DNA of 64,000 nucleotides from JAAYCI01 sp964370295 (GCA_964370295.1 CAYJIR010000009.1:3924-67923); one strand, 5' to 3'; counted from the first letter of the stretch, positions 1 through 9,470 are shown. The notes: generated by a model from the sequence alone, not told the origin. A program made the numbers and translations.

Positions 1-246
1 TATTATGAGCAACAAACCGGCGGTGATGCAGAGCGTGACCTTGTGATTGTCGACCTGTACAAAACGCCCGAGGCTGAAAAACCAAATGAGTTTCCTGCTA
101 GAAAATTCCGGGTAGCCGTGGAAGTGTCCGGCGTAACCGGTGCGGCGGTGACAAAAAAAGAAATGAGCGGCAACCTCAATGGCGTTGGGGATGCCTTGTA
201 TGGAACATTCGACACCACCACGAAAACTTTCACCGAGAATGTATAA
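1..246 (+). CDS. Phage major tail (tube) protein, C-terminal part
   Basis: An open frame runs in from the left edge and stops at 244-246, so only the last 81 residues are visible. They are rich in Thr, Gly and Val, alternate like beta-strands, and end in a run with many Thr, as tail-tube proteins of siphoviruses do. The call rests mainly on position: this slot, directly before two small tail-assembly genes and the tape measure, is normally the major tail protein. The stop overlaps the start of the next gene (239). No domain can be assigned to the fragment itself. Confidence 0.5.
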   Translation, partial: YYEQQTGGDAERDLVIVDLYKTPEAEKPNEFPARKFRVAVEVSGVTGAAVTKKEMSGNLNGVGDALYGTFDTTTKTFTENV

Positions 247-835
247 TCCACTTGTAGAGATGCCGTGCCGAGAGTGGCACGGCTATCTTTTAAACATTGA
301 TTTTGTGACGTGGGCAAGATATAAAATAGCGATAAAAAACGGCAGTGAAGAGGAACGCCTCGCGGCCTATTTTTCGCTGTTTGCCGAAATGCCCCCCGAT
401 ATTGAAAAGGCCCTTGCAGATATGCCCCTTGTTACGGCTTGGATGATAACCGCAACAAAGGAAGCTGACGAAGAGGATGAGGGTGAAGAGCCAACACCAA
501 AAGAGCCTTACTGCTTTGCACACGATGGCGCGGTGATTTGGGCTGAAATGTGGCGGCACTTCCCCCTGCTTATGCAAAGGGGTGTTTCGTGGCATGAAGG
601 TGTTGCGATGATAAACGACATACTTTCTATGCCCACAGAAAACAGCCAGCTTGCATTTTTGGCCTATGCTCGCACGGGTGACTTTTCGCAGTTGTCTAAA
701 AATCAACGCGAATTTTGGCAACGCGCCAGAACACGCCACGCCTTACCGATGGGCGAAAACGAAAAACAAGAGCAAGCCGCCGTGTTGGAGGTCTTGCGTG
801 GGAATGGAGATTTTTCAAATGAAAAAGACGATTGA
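239..835 (+). CDS. Gp15-like phage tail assembly protein
   Basis: About 198 residues. The frame is open back to 179, but the ATG at 239, overlapping the previous stop by eight bases, gives the usual short N-terminus and fits translational coupling. The protein has an N-terminal aromatic segment (EWHGYLLNIDFVTWARYKI), an acidic patch near the middle (EADEEDEGEEP) and a helical C-terminal half with many Trp and Arg. This looks like the Gp15 family of Listeria A118-type phages, found between the major tail protein and the tape measure, where it probably assists tail assembly. The match is by pattern and gene order, not by alignment. Confidence 0.55.
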   Translation: MYNPLVEMPCREWHGYLLNIDFVTWARYKIAIKNGSEEERLAAYFSLFAEMPPDIEKALADMPLVTAWMITATKEADEEDEGEEPTPKEPYCFAHDGAVIWAEMWRHFPLLMQRGVSWHEGVAMINDILSMPTENSQLAFLAYARTGDFSQLSKNQREFWQRARTRHALPMGENEKQEQAAVLEVLRGNGDFSNEKDD

Positions 836-1121
836 CAGCAAGATTGACACCCTTGTGATTGAATACAACGGCAAGGAATATCCCCTTGTGCCAAAGACGG
901 TGAAAAATGCCGATGCTGTGATTGCGTGGAGCAAGATCAAAAAGAAGATGCCCGAATATGAGCAGTATTTGAGTTATCTCAAAATAGTACTTGGTGAAAA
1001 GGCTGTTGCTGAAATCTTCCCTGCAAAAGATGAAATCAACATCACTTTGTTGAGAAGATTTTTTCTTGCATCTGTAGAGCTATACGCTGATGCTTTGCCC
1101 GAAAACGCCAAAGCAGAATGA
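819..1121 (+). CDS. Small phage tail-assembly chaperone candidate
   Basis: About 100 residues from an ATG at 819 preceded by GGAATGGAGA. An in-frame extension back to 651 is possible but would overlap the previous gene almost entirely. The protein is short, Lys-rich and mostly helical. It sits just before the tape measure gene, where siphoviruses keep tail-assembly chaperones that coat the tape measure. It overlaps the upstream gene by 17 bases in another frame. A programmed frameshift joining the two, as in the G/GT chaperones of lambda, is conceivable, but I see no clear slippery heptamer. Family unassigned. Confidence 0.45.
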   Translation: MKKTIDSKIDTLVIEYNGKEYPLVPKTVKNADAVIAWSKIKKKMPEYEQYLSYLKIVLGEKAVAEIFPAKDEINITLLRRFFLASVELYADALPENAKAE

Positions 1122-1157
1122 TAGAGGTAAAACTATAACACAAAAGGTGGTGAGGGC

Positions 1158-4100
1158 ATGGCAGACGGTGGCAAGGTTGTTATCCGCATAGACGGTGACA
1201 CAAAGGGGTATCAAACCTCGATGGCCGCAGTAGAAAGCACGACAAAGAAAAGCGCGGCGGCGGCTGTTGCTTCTGTGGCCGCCATCGGGGTGGCTGTTGC
1301 GGCCATTGGTGGCAGTGTACTAAAAGTTGGCACAGAGTTTGAAACAAGCCTTGCAAAAGTGGGCACCATTGCCGACACAACCGCTCTAAGCCTTGATGCC
1401 ATTGGGCGAAGCGTGATTGCACTTTCCAACCAAACAGGCGAATCGGCGGCACTGCTCAATGAGGCAACATACCAGGCAATTTCCGCAGGTGTGGACACTG
1501 CCTCAGCTGTGAATTTTGTGGAACAATCCACGCAACTGGCAAGGGCAGGCTTCACCGACACTGTAACCGCCGTGGATGTGCTCACCTCTGCTTTGAATGC
1601 TTACGGCCTTGAGGCGGGAGAAGCCGAGCGCGTGTCCGATGTGCTTTTGACTACGCAAAATCTTGGTAAAACCACGGTAAATGAGTTGTCACAGGTGATG
1701 GGTAGAACCATCCCCACAGCGGCTTCTTTGGGCGTTTCCATTGAACAGCTAGGCGCGGCATTTGCTATCACCACGGCAAACGGCATCCAAACCACCGAGG
1801 CAGGCACTTATCTCAACAGTATGCTCACAGAGCTGGGGCGCAGTGGCACAGATGCATCAGACGCACTGCTTGCCAGCACCGGCAAGACCTTTGCAGAGCT
1901 TACGCAAGAGGGCTATTCCCTCGGTGATGTGTTGGCAATCCTGCAAGGGGAGGCCGAGGCTTCGGGGCTATCCTTGCAGGATATGTTTGGCAGTGCAGAG
2001 GCAGGCCGGGCGGCTTTGTCTTTGCTTTCCGGCGGTGCAGATGGGTTCAATCAATCCCTAGAGCAGATGCAAAACAGCGCAGGGGCGACCTCTCGCGCGT
2101 TTGCTGTGATGGATGATACTACTGCTGTAGCAATTCAAAAGATTGTGAACCGTGTAAAGAATGCCGGGATAGAAATTTACAACAGCAGTGAGGGTACAGT
2201 AAACCGTGTTGTGCGCACCGTTGGCGATGCCACAGAATTTCTCATTGACAACATGGACACCGTTGGCAAGGCCATCACTGTGGCCGGTGTTGCGTGGGGG
2301 ACGTGGAAGACCATCACCGTTGTAACGACAGGGGTAAAGGCCTTTACAACGGCAAGCGCGGCGGCACTTACCACACAGCCAGGCTTGAACGGGGTACCGA
2401 CTGTGGCCATGACGAAAAACACGACCGCACAGGCATTGAACACAGCGGCCAAAGCGGCAGGGTTTACGGTAAGCAAAACAGGGGCATTGGTTACCGCACT
2501 GGGCACTACGGCAACACAAAAAGAAACACTGGCCATTTTACTAAGTAGCGGAGCAATCGGTGTGAAAACCGTGGCTGTAGGTGTTTTGAACGGCACAATA
2601 ACCCTTGCAACAGCGGCACAGTGGGCATGGAATACCGCCGTGCTTGCGCATCCGGCTGTGGCTCTTGCTGTAGGTGTTGCAGCAGTAACCGCAGGAATAA
2701 CGGCTCTGGCTTTTGCCTTAAATGACAGTAACGCTGAAATGGTTGAGGCAAATGAAGAAGCTGAACAGATGGCCGAAGCAGCAGAGCAACTTCGGGTTTC
2801 TACGGAAGAAAGCAGCAGGGCCTTTGAAAGTGAGCTTGTTGCATTGCAAGCAAAAAGCAACGCCGCAAAAGATGCTCTTGCAGAAGTTCGCCGGTTGGCA
2901 GAAGCAAACGATGGAACAGCTGCTTCTGAGCAGCGATTAACGGCATCCATTCAGATGGCGAACTCAATCCTTCCCGGTCTGGGTTTGTCCTACAATAGTG
3001 CGACAAATGATGTCGAAGGGTTGGCAAATGCTACCGATGAATATGCGGAAAGTCTTATTGCTGTAGCTGAAGCTGAACTGTACCAAGAGCGGTTGAACGA
3101 AGTTCTTGAAGAACAAGCGACAGCGGCTTTGGCGTTAGAAGAAACTTACGTACGCATGGAAAGGCTCCAAGAATCCGGGTTGGATTCGACCGTTTCATAT
3201 ACGTATGGGATGGATGGGAGCGTTAGAGCTACAGAAAATTCCACCTATGCTATGAATCAACTGCTGGCAGCAGAGCAAGACCAGATTGATGCGCTGGAAA
3301 TAACCACAGAACAAGTAGGCGTAACTCAAGAAGCGATAAATGAATTGACCGGTGCAACGGAAGATGCCGCAATTGCCACAACCGAGGCCGGTGACACCGT
3401 TGAAGACCTTGCCCAAAAGTACGATGTATCAGTCTCCGAAATCAACGCCGCTTTGGCTGATGGTATATCCCTTGACGAATGGGAAGCCAGCCACAATGCA
3501 ATGGCAGAGGCCACCGAAGAGGCCAACAGGCGCATTGAAGAGGCGATGCAGAATCTTGCTGATGCTTACAACAATGCGAATGAACAAATCAACCTATCAG
3601 ACCAAGTTTCTTTACAGCAACGCATTGCAAACCTTGAACATAACCGCGCACTTGTACGAGATTATCAGTCAAACCTAGATACTATCACACAAGCGTTTGA
3701 ACAAAGCGGCGTCGAGATGACAGATGGCCTTATGATGGCTTTGCAATCTGGCAATGAAGATGCAATGCGGCTTGCGCAAGATATTGCTACGGCAATAGCA
3801 AACGGAGTGTTACCAACAGAGGGGCAAGTCGCCCAAATGAATGAACTGTTAGGTGACACAGGTTACTTTGCAGGTGAGGCCTTCGGCCTTGGTGTATCAG
3901 AATATCCAATAGAAGAACCCACACACGAATTAGCTCAAAACACCTACGAGCAAACCGCCCGAACATCCGAACGCCAAGACTGGCGCGGCATCGGCACGGA
4001 TATGGTAACCGGCATAGCAGAGGGCATACAACCATCTGTTTTAAGCCAGAGAATGGCTGTGGCCATGACCGATGCTTACAACTCTGCCAAAAAGCGCGGC

Positions 4101-4712
4101 ACTGCATTCGACTGGTATGCTATCGGTTATCAGATGGTGCAGGGCATAGCCACAGGATTGCAACAGCATGTTGTGAGCCAAGCAATGGCACAAGCTGTGT
4201 ATGCAGGATTTGAGGCCGCACAGGTGCGCTCTGTGTACCTTGATTGGCACGGTCTTGGGGCTGAAATGATAAACGGCATGATAGGCGGCATCAATAGCAA
4301 GATGGGAGAACTGGAAGCGGCGGCCAGCAGGGCGGCAGATATCACCTATAAGGCGACCGCAAAAGGCTTGGAAGTAAAATCACCTAGCCGAAAAGGTATG
4401 TATCTGGGCGAGATGTACACAGAAGGGATAGGCATTGGTGCTGTAAACCGAATGGCTAAGGTTTCAAAAGACATCAGCGCAAGCATCAGTAAAACCATCG
4501 ACTATGACGCACTCAACGCCATTGCAAATCAAGCCATGTTCTCATCTAACCGTGTGAGCCCCAGCGTGGGCGCGACAAGCAACGTCACGCACACAAGCAC
4601 CACAAATAACAACAGCACAAGCATCAGCTTCATAAAGCGAGATGTAACGCCGGGCGAGGCTTATGTGCGAGCCATACAGGCCGCAGAGAGGAGGATAAGG
4701 CGTGAGGATTAG
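1158..4712 (+). CDS. Phage tail tape measure protein (TP901 core family)
   Basis: 1184 residues, by far the longest phage gene here. It sets tail length and lies inside the tail tube. The N-terminal part (about 30-300) has the Ala/Gly/Thr-rich core typical of the TP901 tape measure family. Hydrophobic stretches around residues 35-60 and 455-525 could enter the host membrane during DNA delivery. A long Ala/Glu-rich helical, probably coiled-coil section follows (about 525-860), then Asp-Trp repeats (variants of DWRGIG, DWYAIG and DWHGLG) near 940-1040. The C-terminus is Ser/Asn/Thr-rich. The start has a good ribosome site (AAAGGTGG). The stop overlaps the next gene by 11 bases. Confidence 0.93.
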   Translation: MADGGKVVIRIDGDTKGYQTSMAAVESTTKKSAAAAVASVAAIGVAVAAIGGSVLKVGTEFETSLAKVGTIADTTALSLDAIGRSVIALSNQTGESAALLNEATYQAISAGVDTASAVNFVEQSTQLARAGFTDTVTAVDVLTSALNAYGLEAGEAERVSDVLLTTQNLGKTTVNELSQVMGRTIPTAASLGVSIEQLGAAFAITTANGIQTTEAGTYLNSMLTELGRSGTDASDALLASTGKTFAELTQEGYSLGDVLAILQGEAEASGLSLQDMFGSAEAGRAALSLLSGGADGFNQSLEQMQNSAGATSRAFAVMDDTTAVAIQKIVNRVKNAGIEIYNSSEGTVNRVVRTVGDATEFLIDNMDTVGKAITVAGVAWGTWKTITVVTTGVKAFTTASAAALTTQPGLNGVPTVAMTKNTTAQALNTAAKAAGFTVSKTGALVTALGTTATQKETLAILLSSGAIGVKTVAVGVLNGTITLATAAQWAWNTAVLAHPAVALAVGVAAVTAGITALAFALNDSNAEMVEANEEAEQMAEAAEQLRVSTEESSRAFESELVALQAKSNAAKDALAEVRRLAEANDGTAASEQRLTASIQMANSILPGLGLSYNSATNDVEGLANATDEYAESLIAVAEAELYQERLNEVLEEQATAALALEETYVRMERLQESGLDSTVSYTYGMDGSVRATENSTYAMNQLLAAEQDQIDALEITTEQVGVTQEAINELTGATEDAAIATTEAGDTVEDLAQKYDVSVSEINAALADGISLDEWEASHNAMAEATEEANRRIEEAMQNLADAYNNANEQINLSDQVSLQQRIANLEHNRALVRDYQSNLDTITQAFEQSGVEMTDGLMMALQSGNEDAMRLAQDIATAIANGVLPTEGQVAQMNELLGDTGYFAGEAFGLGVSEYPIEEPTHELAQNTYEQTARTSERQDWRGIGTDMVTGIAEGIQPSVLSQRMAVAMTDAYNSAKKRGTAFDWYAIGYQMVQGIATGLQQHVVSQAMAQAVYAGFEAAQVRSVYLDWHGLGAEMINGMIGGINSKMGELEAAASRAADITYKATAKGLEVKSPSRKGMYLGEMYTEGIGIGAVNRMAKVSKDISASISKTIDYDALNAIANQAMFSSNRVSPSVGATSNVTHTSTTNNNSTSISFIKRDVTPGEAYVRAIQAAERRIRRED

Positions 4713-5541
4713 TTTTCCGGATGTGATTTTCAACGATGGAGAAATGGTGATTCCGCTCGAATATGCCTCTGTGTTGTCCGGCCTTGGCCGTGCGCAATAC
4801 GAAATAACAACCGCACAAATGGCAAACGGCATCCAGACAAAGAAAGAGGCTATCCCCACCCCACGAATTATTGAAATTGTAACGAGGGTATCAAGGTACG
4901 AAGGCGATGCCATGCAAAACTATTTTGACGGTCGTCAGGACTTGAAAATTTTGTTTGGCCAGCGATATATTTTTGGCTCTTGCGAATTGTCTGACCTCGA
5001 GTACAAACACGGGGCCAGACAAGCCCCCACTCTCACTGTTCAATTTGTCTGCCCAGACCCACGCTTTTACAGCGTTGATGTTTTCGGCAAAAACCTTGCA
5101 GGGATTGTTCCTTTGTTCGGCTGGCCTTGGGAAAGCACTGTTGATGAGGGTGTGAATTTTGGCTACTTGGAGTTTAGCGATGAAACATTTTACACGAATG
5201 AGGGGCATGAGCCTGTCGGTTTCCGGATGCGCTTCATTGCGACACGAGGGACGGCCAGCGGCATGACTGTTTTACACCCACGGACAGGGCAGTTTTTGAC
5301 CGTGGATGTAACTCTACTGCAAGGAGATGAGCTTTTAATCTCTACCACAGACGAAGACATGGACGCTTATCTCAACGGCGTTTCTGTTTTCGACAGCATT
5401 ACGCCTCAAAGCGAGTTTTGGCAATTACAGCCGGGAGACAACTTAATCCGAATCACCGCTGAAAACAAAACAAACCTTGATGTTTGGTTAAATTTCCAGT
5501 CGAGATATAGCTCAGCGTTAATTTTTCCAGAGGTAACATAA
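4702..5541 (+). CDS. Distal tail protein (Dit)
   Basis: 279 residues starting at a GTG inside the end of the tape measure gene, with a strong ribosome site (GAGAGGAGGATAAGG) just before it. The position between tape measure and the Gp37-like tail protein is that of Dit, the hub joining the tail tube to the baseplate or tip. The N-terminal half reads as a compact beta-rich domain (about 1-120) and the rest as a galectin-like beta domain, the usual two-part Dit layout. Overlap with its neighbours (11 bases upstream, 1 base downstream) shows tight packing. Confidence 0.75.
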   Translation: MRISFPDVIFNDGEMVIPLEYASVLSGLGRAQYEITTAQMANGIQTKKEAIPTPRIIEIVTRVSRYEGDAMQNYFDGRQDLKILFGQRYIFGSCELSDLEYKHGARQAPTLTVQFVCPDPRFYSVDVFGKNLAGIVPLFGWPWESTVDEGVNFGYLEFSDETFYTNEGHEPVGFRMRFIATRGTASGMTVLHPRTGQFLTVDVTLLQGDELLISTTDEDMDAYLNGVSVFDSITPQSEFWQLQPGDNLIRITAENKTNLDVWLNFQSRYSSALIFPEVT

Positions 5542-6521
5542 TGGCTAAAAATGGAATCCTACGTGTTTTAGATGAAAATTTTGTTGAAATTGATGGCTTA
5601 ACACATCAGCAGTATACCTCTTTGATTTGGCACGAAAAAATGTACGATGTTGGACGTTTTCAAATATCTGGACTGACAAGAATCCCAGGTGCTGTTTATT
5701 TTAAAGATGACCGCTTTGCAGAGCTTGGCATAATCGAGATTGACGAAATAGAGCGCGATTACACCTATGCTGGCAGAATGATGAAAGCGAAGCTTGCAAA
5801 CAAGGTCATCCACTACCCTCAAAACTTCTACAACAAAAAATGCACCGAAATCACGAAAAGCCTTGTGGAAACCTACACCCCCTACCCTGTCGAAAACTCT
5901 ACAATCCCAGCGGCCAACATCCCCACTTTGCAGGTGACAGGCGATAACCTTTTGACATTCACAACCACCTTGCTTGCCGCCGAATTGATAGGTGGACGGC
6001 TTGAATACGACCGCGCCACCAAAACAAATACATTCATATTTTTGGATGTGCAGGATTTCACTGAAACAAAGCCGCCTCTTTCTGTGGATTTCAAAAACAT
6101 TGAACGACTTCCATATTATCAGCGTGATTCAGAGTTCTACAAAAACTTTGCCTATGTGGCCGGCGAGGGCGAGGGAACTTCGCGGATAGTCGCAGAGGTT
6201 GATCATCGAATTGGAGGTGAAGAAAAACGCGAAATTTATGTAGATGCAAGGACATTGCGAAAGGAAGAACTTACAGATGCTCAATATTTAGAAGTATTGA
6301 GGGAAAAAGGCCGTGAGGAATTGGCCTTGAGGCAAGTCGAATTAAAAGTTGAAGTCACCCCCACGCGCGATATTGCACTTGGAGAAAAGCGTGTGTACAA
6401 AGATTTTAAGAATGGCATCGAAGCGCAGTGCATCGCCACTGAATTGATCCACACGCACGAAGCCGGAATGAAGAGAACAGTCGCAAAACTACAGGTTTTG
6501 AACATAGGAGGGATTGTATGA
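5541..6521 (+). CDS. Gp37-like siphovirus tail protein
   Basis: 326 residues. The sequence fits the ReqiPepy6 Gp37-like family, found after Dit, where it forms the tail-tip or baseplate hub and takes the place of the tail-associated lysin (Tal) N-terminal domain. Visible traits are an N-terminal beta-rich segment describing 'LDENFVEIDGL', a central stretch with VTGDNLLTFTTTLL, and a charged C-terminal part with GEKRVYKD. There is no peptidase motif, so enzymatic activity is not claimed. The ATG overlaps the last base of the Dit stop and the gene overlaps the fibre gene by four bases. Confidence 0.75.
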   Translation: MAKNGILRVLDENFVEIDGLTHQQYTSLIWHEKMYDVGRFQISGLTRIPGAVYFKDDRFAELGIIEIDEIERDYTYAGRMMKAKLANKVIHYPQNFYNKKCTEITKSLVETYTPYPVENSTIPAANIPTLQVTGDNLLTFTTTLLAAELIGGRLEYDRATKTNTFIFLDVQDFTETKPPLSVDFKNIERLPYYQRDSEFYKNFAYVAGEGEGTSRIVAEVDHRIGGEEKREIYVDARTLRKEELTDAQYLEVLREKGREELALRQVELKVEVTPTRDIALGEKRVYKDFKNGIEAQCIATELIHTHEAGMKRTVAKLQVLNIGGIV

Positions 6522-7879
6522 GTTCAACACCGCTCAATGATTTAATTGCTCAAACGAAAATGGTATCTTGGCCGTGGGACAACGAAAGCGCAGAAAACAA
6601 GGACAGGGCATGCGGCAGTGACACCTTTGCCTATTGGTACGACAAAGCGGCGCAGGGTGACGGTGTTTTTACAGATGAGAGCAGCCGGTGCCAAGTCGTG
6701 CCTCTCGGTGGGTTTCGAGTGCGCATCCTGTTTGGGAATGGGGTGATTCGTGGACGTGGCTTTACGGTTGATCCACAAAACGAAGTCGGTATTGATGTAG
6801 ATGTGCCACCGGCCACCACACTTCCCTACATTTTAAGAATTGGCGTGAGGCAAGATATTGCAGAGCGGTGGATACCTCACAATGTGGAGCAAGGCACACC
6901 TGCAACAGTGCCGCAACCACCGCCGATGCGCAGAACAACCGACTTTTTTGACCTTGTTTTTGCAGATATCACCGTTACCCCCGGCAAAGCCGAGATAACA
7001 GCCGCTGACATCTTAGATCAAAGATTCAACCCAGATGTGTGCGGATTTATCACGCCTGTATGGGGGCGAATTAGCGAACCAACGCTATACAATCAGTATA
7101 TGGCCTATTTGGAGGAGGTGAGGCAACTTTTAGATGGGATTGTGAGCGAATCCGAATTTTTGACACGAATCGAATTTGGCACCGAATTTTTTGGGGTTGT
7201 GAAAGAAGCGTTGGTATCTAGGGATGCGCAAGAACACATCGAAAGAACCGACAACCCACACGCGGTGACAAAAGAACAAATAGGGCTAGGGAATGTTTCC
7301 AATGTTGCAGCCCTGCCGTTGACTGGCGGCACGGTAACAGGTTCGACAACTTTTAACCAAAGGGTATACCCAGCAAGTGGGATTTCGATTCAATCGTCTT
7401 TCGGTGTTCAGCTTGTCAACACAGCGGGAAATGCTTCGGCATCTGTTAAAATTCAAAGTAATGGTGCGATAATTTTGCAATCAAATGCTGGCATTGAGTG
7501 CGTAAACTCCGCAGGTTCTGCATATGTCAGTGTACGCGCTTCTGCATTTATCGAATCTTCGTCAAAAAAGTACAAAAAAAATATCATTGCTCTGACAATA
7601 GACAAAGCAAAGCGTCTGCTATTAGGTGTTACACCGAAGGAATACGATTTAAAATCTGACGGAACGCATCATTTTGGTTTTATTGCCGAGGAAGTTGACA
7701 AAGTTGATAAAACAGTCGTTGCTTACGATGAAAACGATGAGCCAGATGGATTGGACTATAGGGGATTTATTGCACCGATGGTAGTCCTGCTACAAAACCA
7801 ACAAAAACAGATAGATGATTTAACCGCACGCGTAGTAACACTGGAAAAAGAAAGAGAGGCACAAAATGACGCCATTTAA
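6518..7879 (+). CDS. Tail fibre/receptor-binding protein with S74 chaperone domain
   Basis: 453 residues. The N-terminal 200 residues resemble the baseplate-attachment part of phage fibres. A Thr/Ser/Gly-rich, beta-repeat-like section (about 260-345) is likely the shaft. The C-terminus carries a Peptidase_S74 intramolecular chaperone: SSKKYKKNI near residues 348-356, where Ser348 and Lys353 have the spacing of the catalytic dyad, followed by GFIAEEV, YRGFIAPMV and a terminal coiled coil (about 420-445). In this family the chaperone helps the fibre trimerise and then cuts itself off. The ribosome site is AGGAGGG. It overlaps the next gene by 14 bases. Confidence 0.85.
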   Translation: MSSTPLNDLIAQTKMVSWPWDNESAENKDRACGSDTFAYWYDKAAQGDGVFTDESSRCQVVPLGGFRVRILFGNGVIRGRGFTVDPQNEVGIDVDVPPATTLPYILRIGVRQDIAERWIPHNVEQGTPATVPQPPPMRRTTDFFDLVFADITVTPGKAEITAADILDQRFNPDVCGFITPVWGRISEPTLYNQYMAYLEEVRQLLDGIVSESEFLTRIEFGTEFFGVVKEALVSRDAQEHIERTDNPHAVTKEQIGLGNVSNVAALPLTGGTVTGSTTFNQRVYPASGISIQSSFGVQLVNTAGNASASVKIQSNGAIILQSNAGIECVNSAGSAYVSVRASAFIESSSKKYKKNIIALTIDKAKRLLLGVTPKEYDLKSDGTHHFGFIAEEVDKVDKTVVAYDENDEPDGLDYRGFIAPMVVLLQNQQKQIDDLTARVVTLEKEREAQNDAI

Positions 7880-8729
7880 AGGAAGAAACAGAGTGACAAG
7901 CTTATACGGCTGGAGGTGGATTAACGGATATAAAGAATTTCATTTGGGCGAGGATATTGTTGGTGATGACGACTGGACTGTCCGTGCTATTTGGGGTGGC
8001 CGTTGTGTGCCACAGTGGGGAGAAAATGGCGGCAGAGGGAATCTTGTTTATATTTATTTTAGCGACACATTGCGTGTAATTTGCCAGCACCTTGCCAGCA
8101 TCGCGGTAAAAATGAACCAAGTTGTGCAACAGGGTGATGCTATTGGTGTAATGGGAAACACCGGTTATTCATTTGGTGCCCATTTACACATAGAAGTGCA
8201 AAAGTATTATGATGGCCGATGGAATGCTGTGGATCCAAGTACATACACTGAGGTCCCTAATATTTTAGGCACACACCAAGGCAACGATAATATAGATAAC
8301 ATTGACCCGGCACCGTACAAACCTGTCTCAGACACAACCGTTTTGCAAGTAGGGTACATGTCTGACGGCGACTTTAAGCATCTTGTGGGTGCGTCGAATA
8401 GTCTTGCCCTTGCTCATGTAAGCAACGGTGACGGCATGCTGCTTATCGGCCCCATGACCACCGGAGACGTGGCCGCCATCCGTGATGTGTGCAAACAGCT
8501 CGCCCTGCCCTGTGAAGACTACAAGGGCCAAGTTGACCTTGTTATCGGAGGCATGAGCGGTGGAGATCTAGACACCATCACGAAAAAGGCCGCTGAGCTA
8601 CAACTAAAAACCGTTATTNNNNNNNNNNACCACGGCGAGCAGCTTGTAACCGTCACTGTGAGCTATGGAGACCGCGAGACTATGGAAGACGCAGCATACG
8701 CTCTGGGGCTTGCTGTGGGCGTGGCATAA
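7866..8729 (+). CDS. M23 peptidase with C-terminal repeats (phage lysin)
   Basis: About 287 residues, of which a few are unknown because of a 10-N gap. Residues 1-115 form an M23 (LytM/lysostaphin-type) zinc peptidase: zinc ligands His26 and Asp30 (HLGED), active-site His75 and the HLH motif at 106-108. It should cut peptidoglycan cross-bridges, either as the endolysin or as a tail-tip lysin, since it overlaps the fibre gene directly. Residues about 158-287 are four copies of a 32-35-residue repeat with a hydrophobic strand, a Gly-Asp pair (168, 200, 233, 268) and a helix. The last copy lies after the gap. These may bind the cell wall. Confidence 0.85.
   Translation: MTPFKGRNRVTSLYGWRWINGYKEFHLGEDIVGDDDWTVRAIWGGRCVPQWGENGGRGNLVYIYFSDTLRVICQHLASIAVKMNQVVQQGDAIGVMGNTGYSFGAHLHIEVQKYYDGRWNAVDPSTYTEVPNILGTHQGNDNIDNIDPAPYKPVSDTTVLQVGYMSDGDFKHLVGASNSLALAHVSNGDGMLLIGPMTTGDVAAIRDVCKQLALPCEDYKGQVDLVIGGMSGGDLDTITKKAAELQLKTVIXXXXHGEQLVTVTVSYGDRETMEDAAYALGLAVGVA
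8619..8628. other. Assembly gap (10 N)
   Basis: Ten undetermined bases lie inside the repeat region of the M23 lysin gene. A run of exactly ten N is a usual scaffold placeholder, so the true length is unknown even though the reading frame happens to stay open. Gap position inside repeats suggests that the assembler failed on near-identical copies. Confidence 0.98.
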
Positions 8730-8795
8730 AATAAAAAGCTTTATTAAATAAAAAGCCTAAAAATTCAATATGGGTTTTAATTGGAGGTACATAGT

Positions 8796-8999
8796 ATGGC
8801 AAAATTAAATAAACAGTGGTTTGTTGCCGCAGGCGTTCGGGCGTTGAAAACAATGGCACAAACAAGCATTGCCATGATTGGCACGGGTGTTGTAATGTCC
8901 GACGTTAATTGGGCAATGGTGATAAGTTCGGTGGCATTGGCGGGTGTTTTATCATGCCTTACATCGCTCAAAGGCTTGCCGGAAATCGCAGGGCAATAG
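8796..8999 (+). CDS. Small phage holin (r1t-type candidate)
   Basis: 67 residues from the ATG at 8796, nine bases after GGAGG. An in-frame TTG at 8781 precedes that ribosome site and is unlikely. Two hydrophobic segments (about 15-33 and 39-56) separated by a short turn with Asp-Asn, and a basic N-terminus, are the pattern of small two-helix holins such as the phage r1t family. Holins form pores that release or activate the lysin. The gene follows the lysin gene instead of preceding it, which occurs in several Clostridia prophages. The family is assigned by pattern and context. Confidence 0.7.
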   Translation: MAKLNKQWFVAAGVRALKTMAQTSIAMIGTGVVMSDVNWAMVISSVALAGVLSCLTSLKGLPEIAGQ

Positions 9000-9011
9000 G
9001 CGGTGAGCATT

Positions 9012-9395
9012 ATGACCGAAACAAACGAGACGCGTTTTGCCGAGCTTGAGCGGCGAGTGAGGGAAAACGAAGAAAAAAACAAAGAATCTCATAAAACGTT
9101 CCACGAACACAACCTTTCTCACATGAAATTTAGAGCACAATTTGAGGAACGATGCGGAGCGAGACATGCGGATCTATCCGAAATTCAAAAAGATAATGTT
9201 GCCTTTAAATTGTTTATTGCAACAACAGAGGCAAATTATCTGCATTTGAAATCATCCATTGATGAAATGTTAATGGACGTGAAAGCATTAACAAACAAAC
9301 CATCTAAACGTTGGGAGAGCCTGACGGGAACAATCATAACCGTCGCAGTAACCGCATTACTGTCTTTTGTTGCCGCTCACTTTCTCAACATCTAA
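9012..9395 (+). CDS. XhlA/haemolysin-like phage protein
   Basis: 127 residues from ATG 9012 (GTG 9003 is an in-frame alternative). It has a long, charged, coiled-coil-like N-terminal part beginning with ETRFAELERRVRENEEKNKE, and a single C-terminal membrane segment (about 106-125) ending close to the stop. This arrangement matches XhlA-type proteins encoded beside holins in Bacillota phages, where they help lysis from the membrane surface. It is the last prophage gene, 45 bases before a terminator. Confidence 0.65.
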   Translation: MTETNETRFAELERRVRENEEKNKESHKTFHEHNLSHMKFRAQFEERCGARHADLSEIQKDNVAFKLFIATTEANYLHLKSSIDEMLMDVKALTNKPSKRWESLTGTIITVAVTALLSFVAAHFLNI

Positions 9396-9440
9396 ACATG
9401 GTGGGGAAACTTTTCCCAAATGACAAAAATGAATAAGATT

Positions 9441-9470
9441 AAAGCCTCGCCTTCGGGCGGGGCTTTTTTG
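9441..9470 (+). terminator. Rho-independent terminator ending the prophage lysis module
   Basis: A G+C-rich stem (GCCTCGCC with GGCGGGGC around a TTCG loop) is followed by a run of T. It is preceded by AAA, so it could work in both directions, but its place 45 bases after the last + strand phage gene fits termination of the late operon. Confidence 0.85.

Noticed and set aside
2177..2950. A 257-residue minus-strand frame inside the tape measure gene
   Set aside because: Composition mirrors the Ala-rich tape measure in antisense; no ribosome site or domain.
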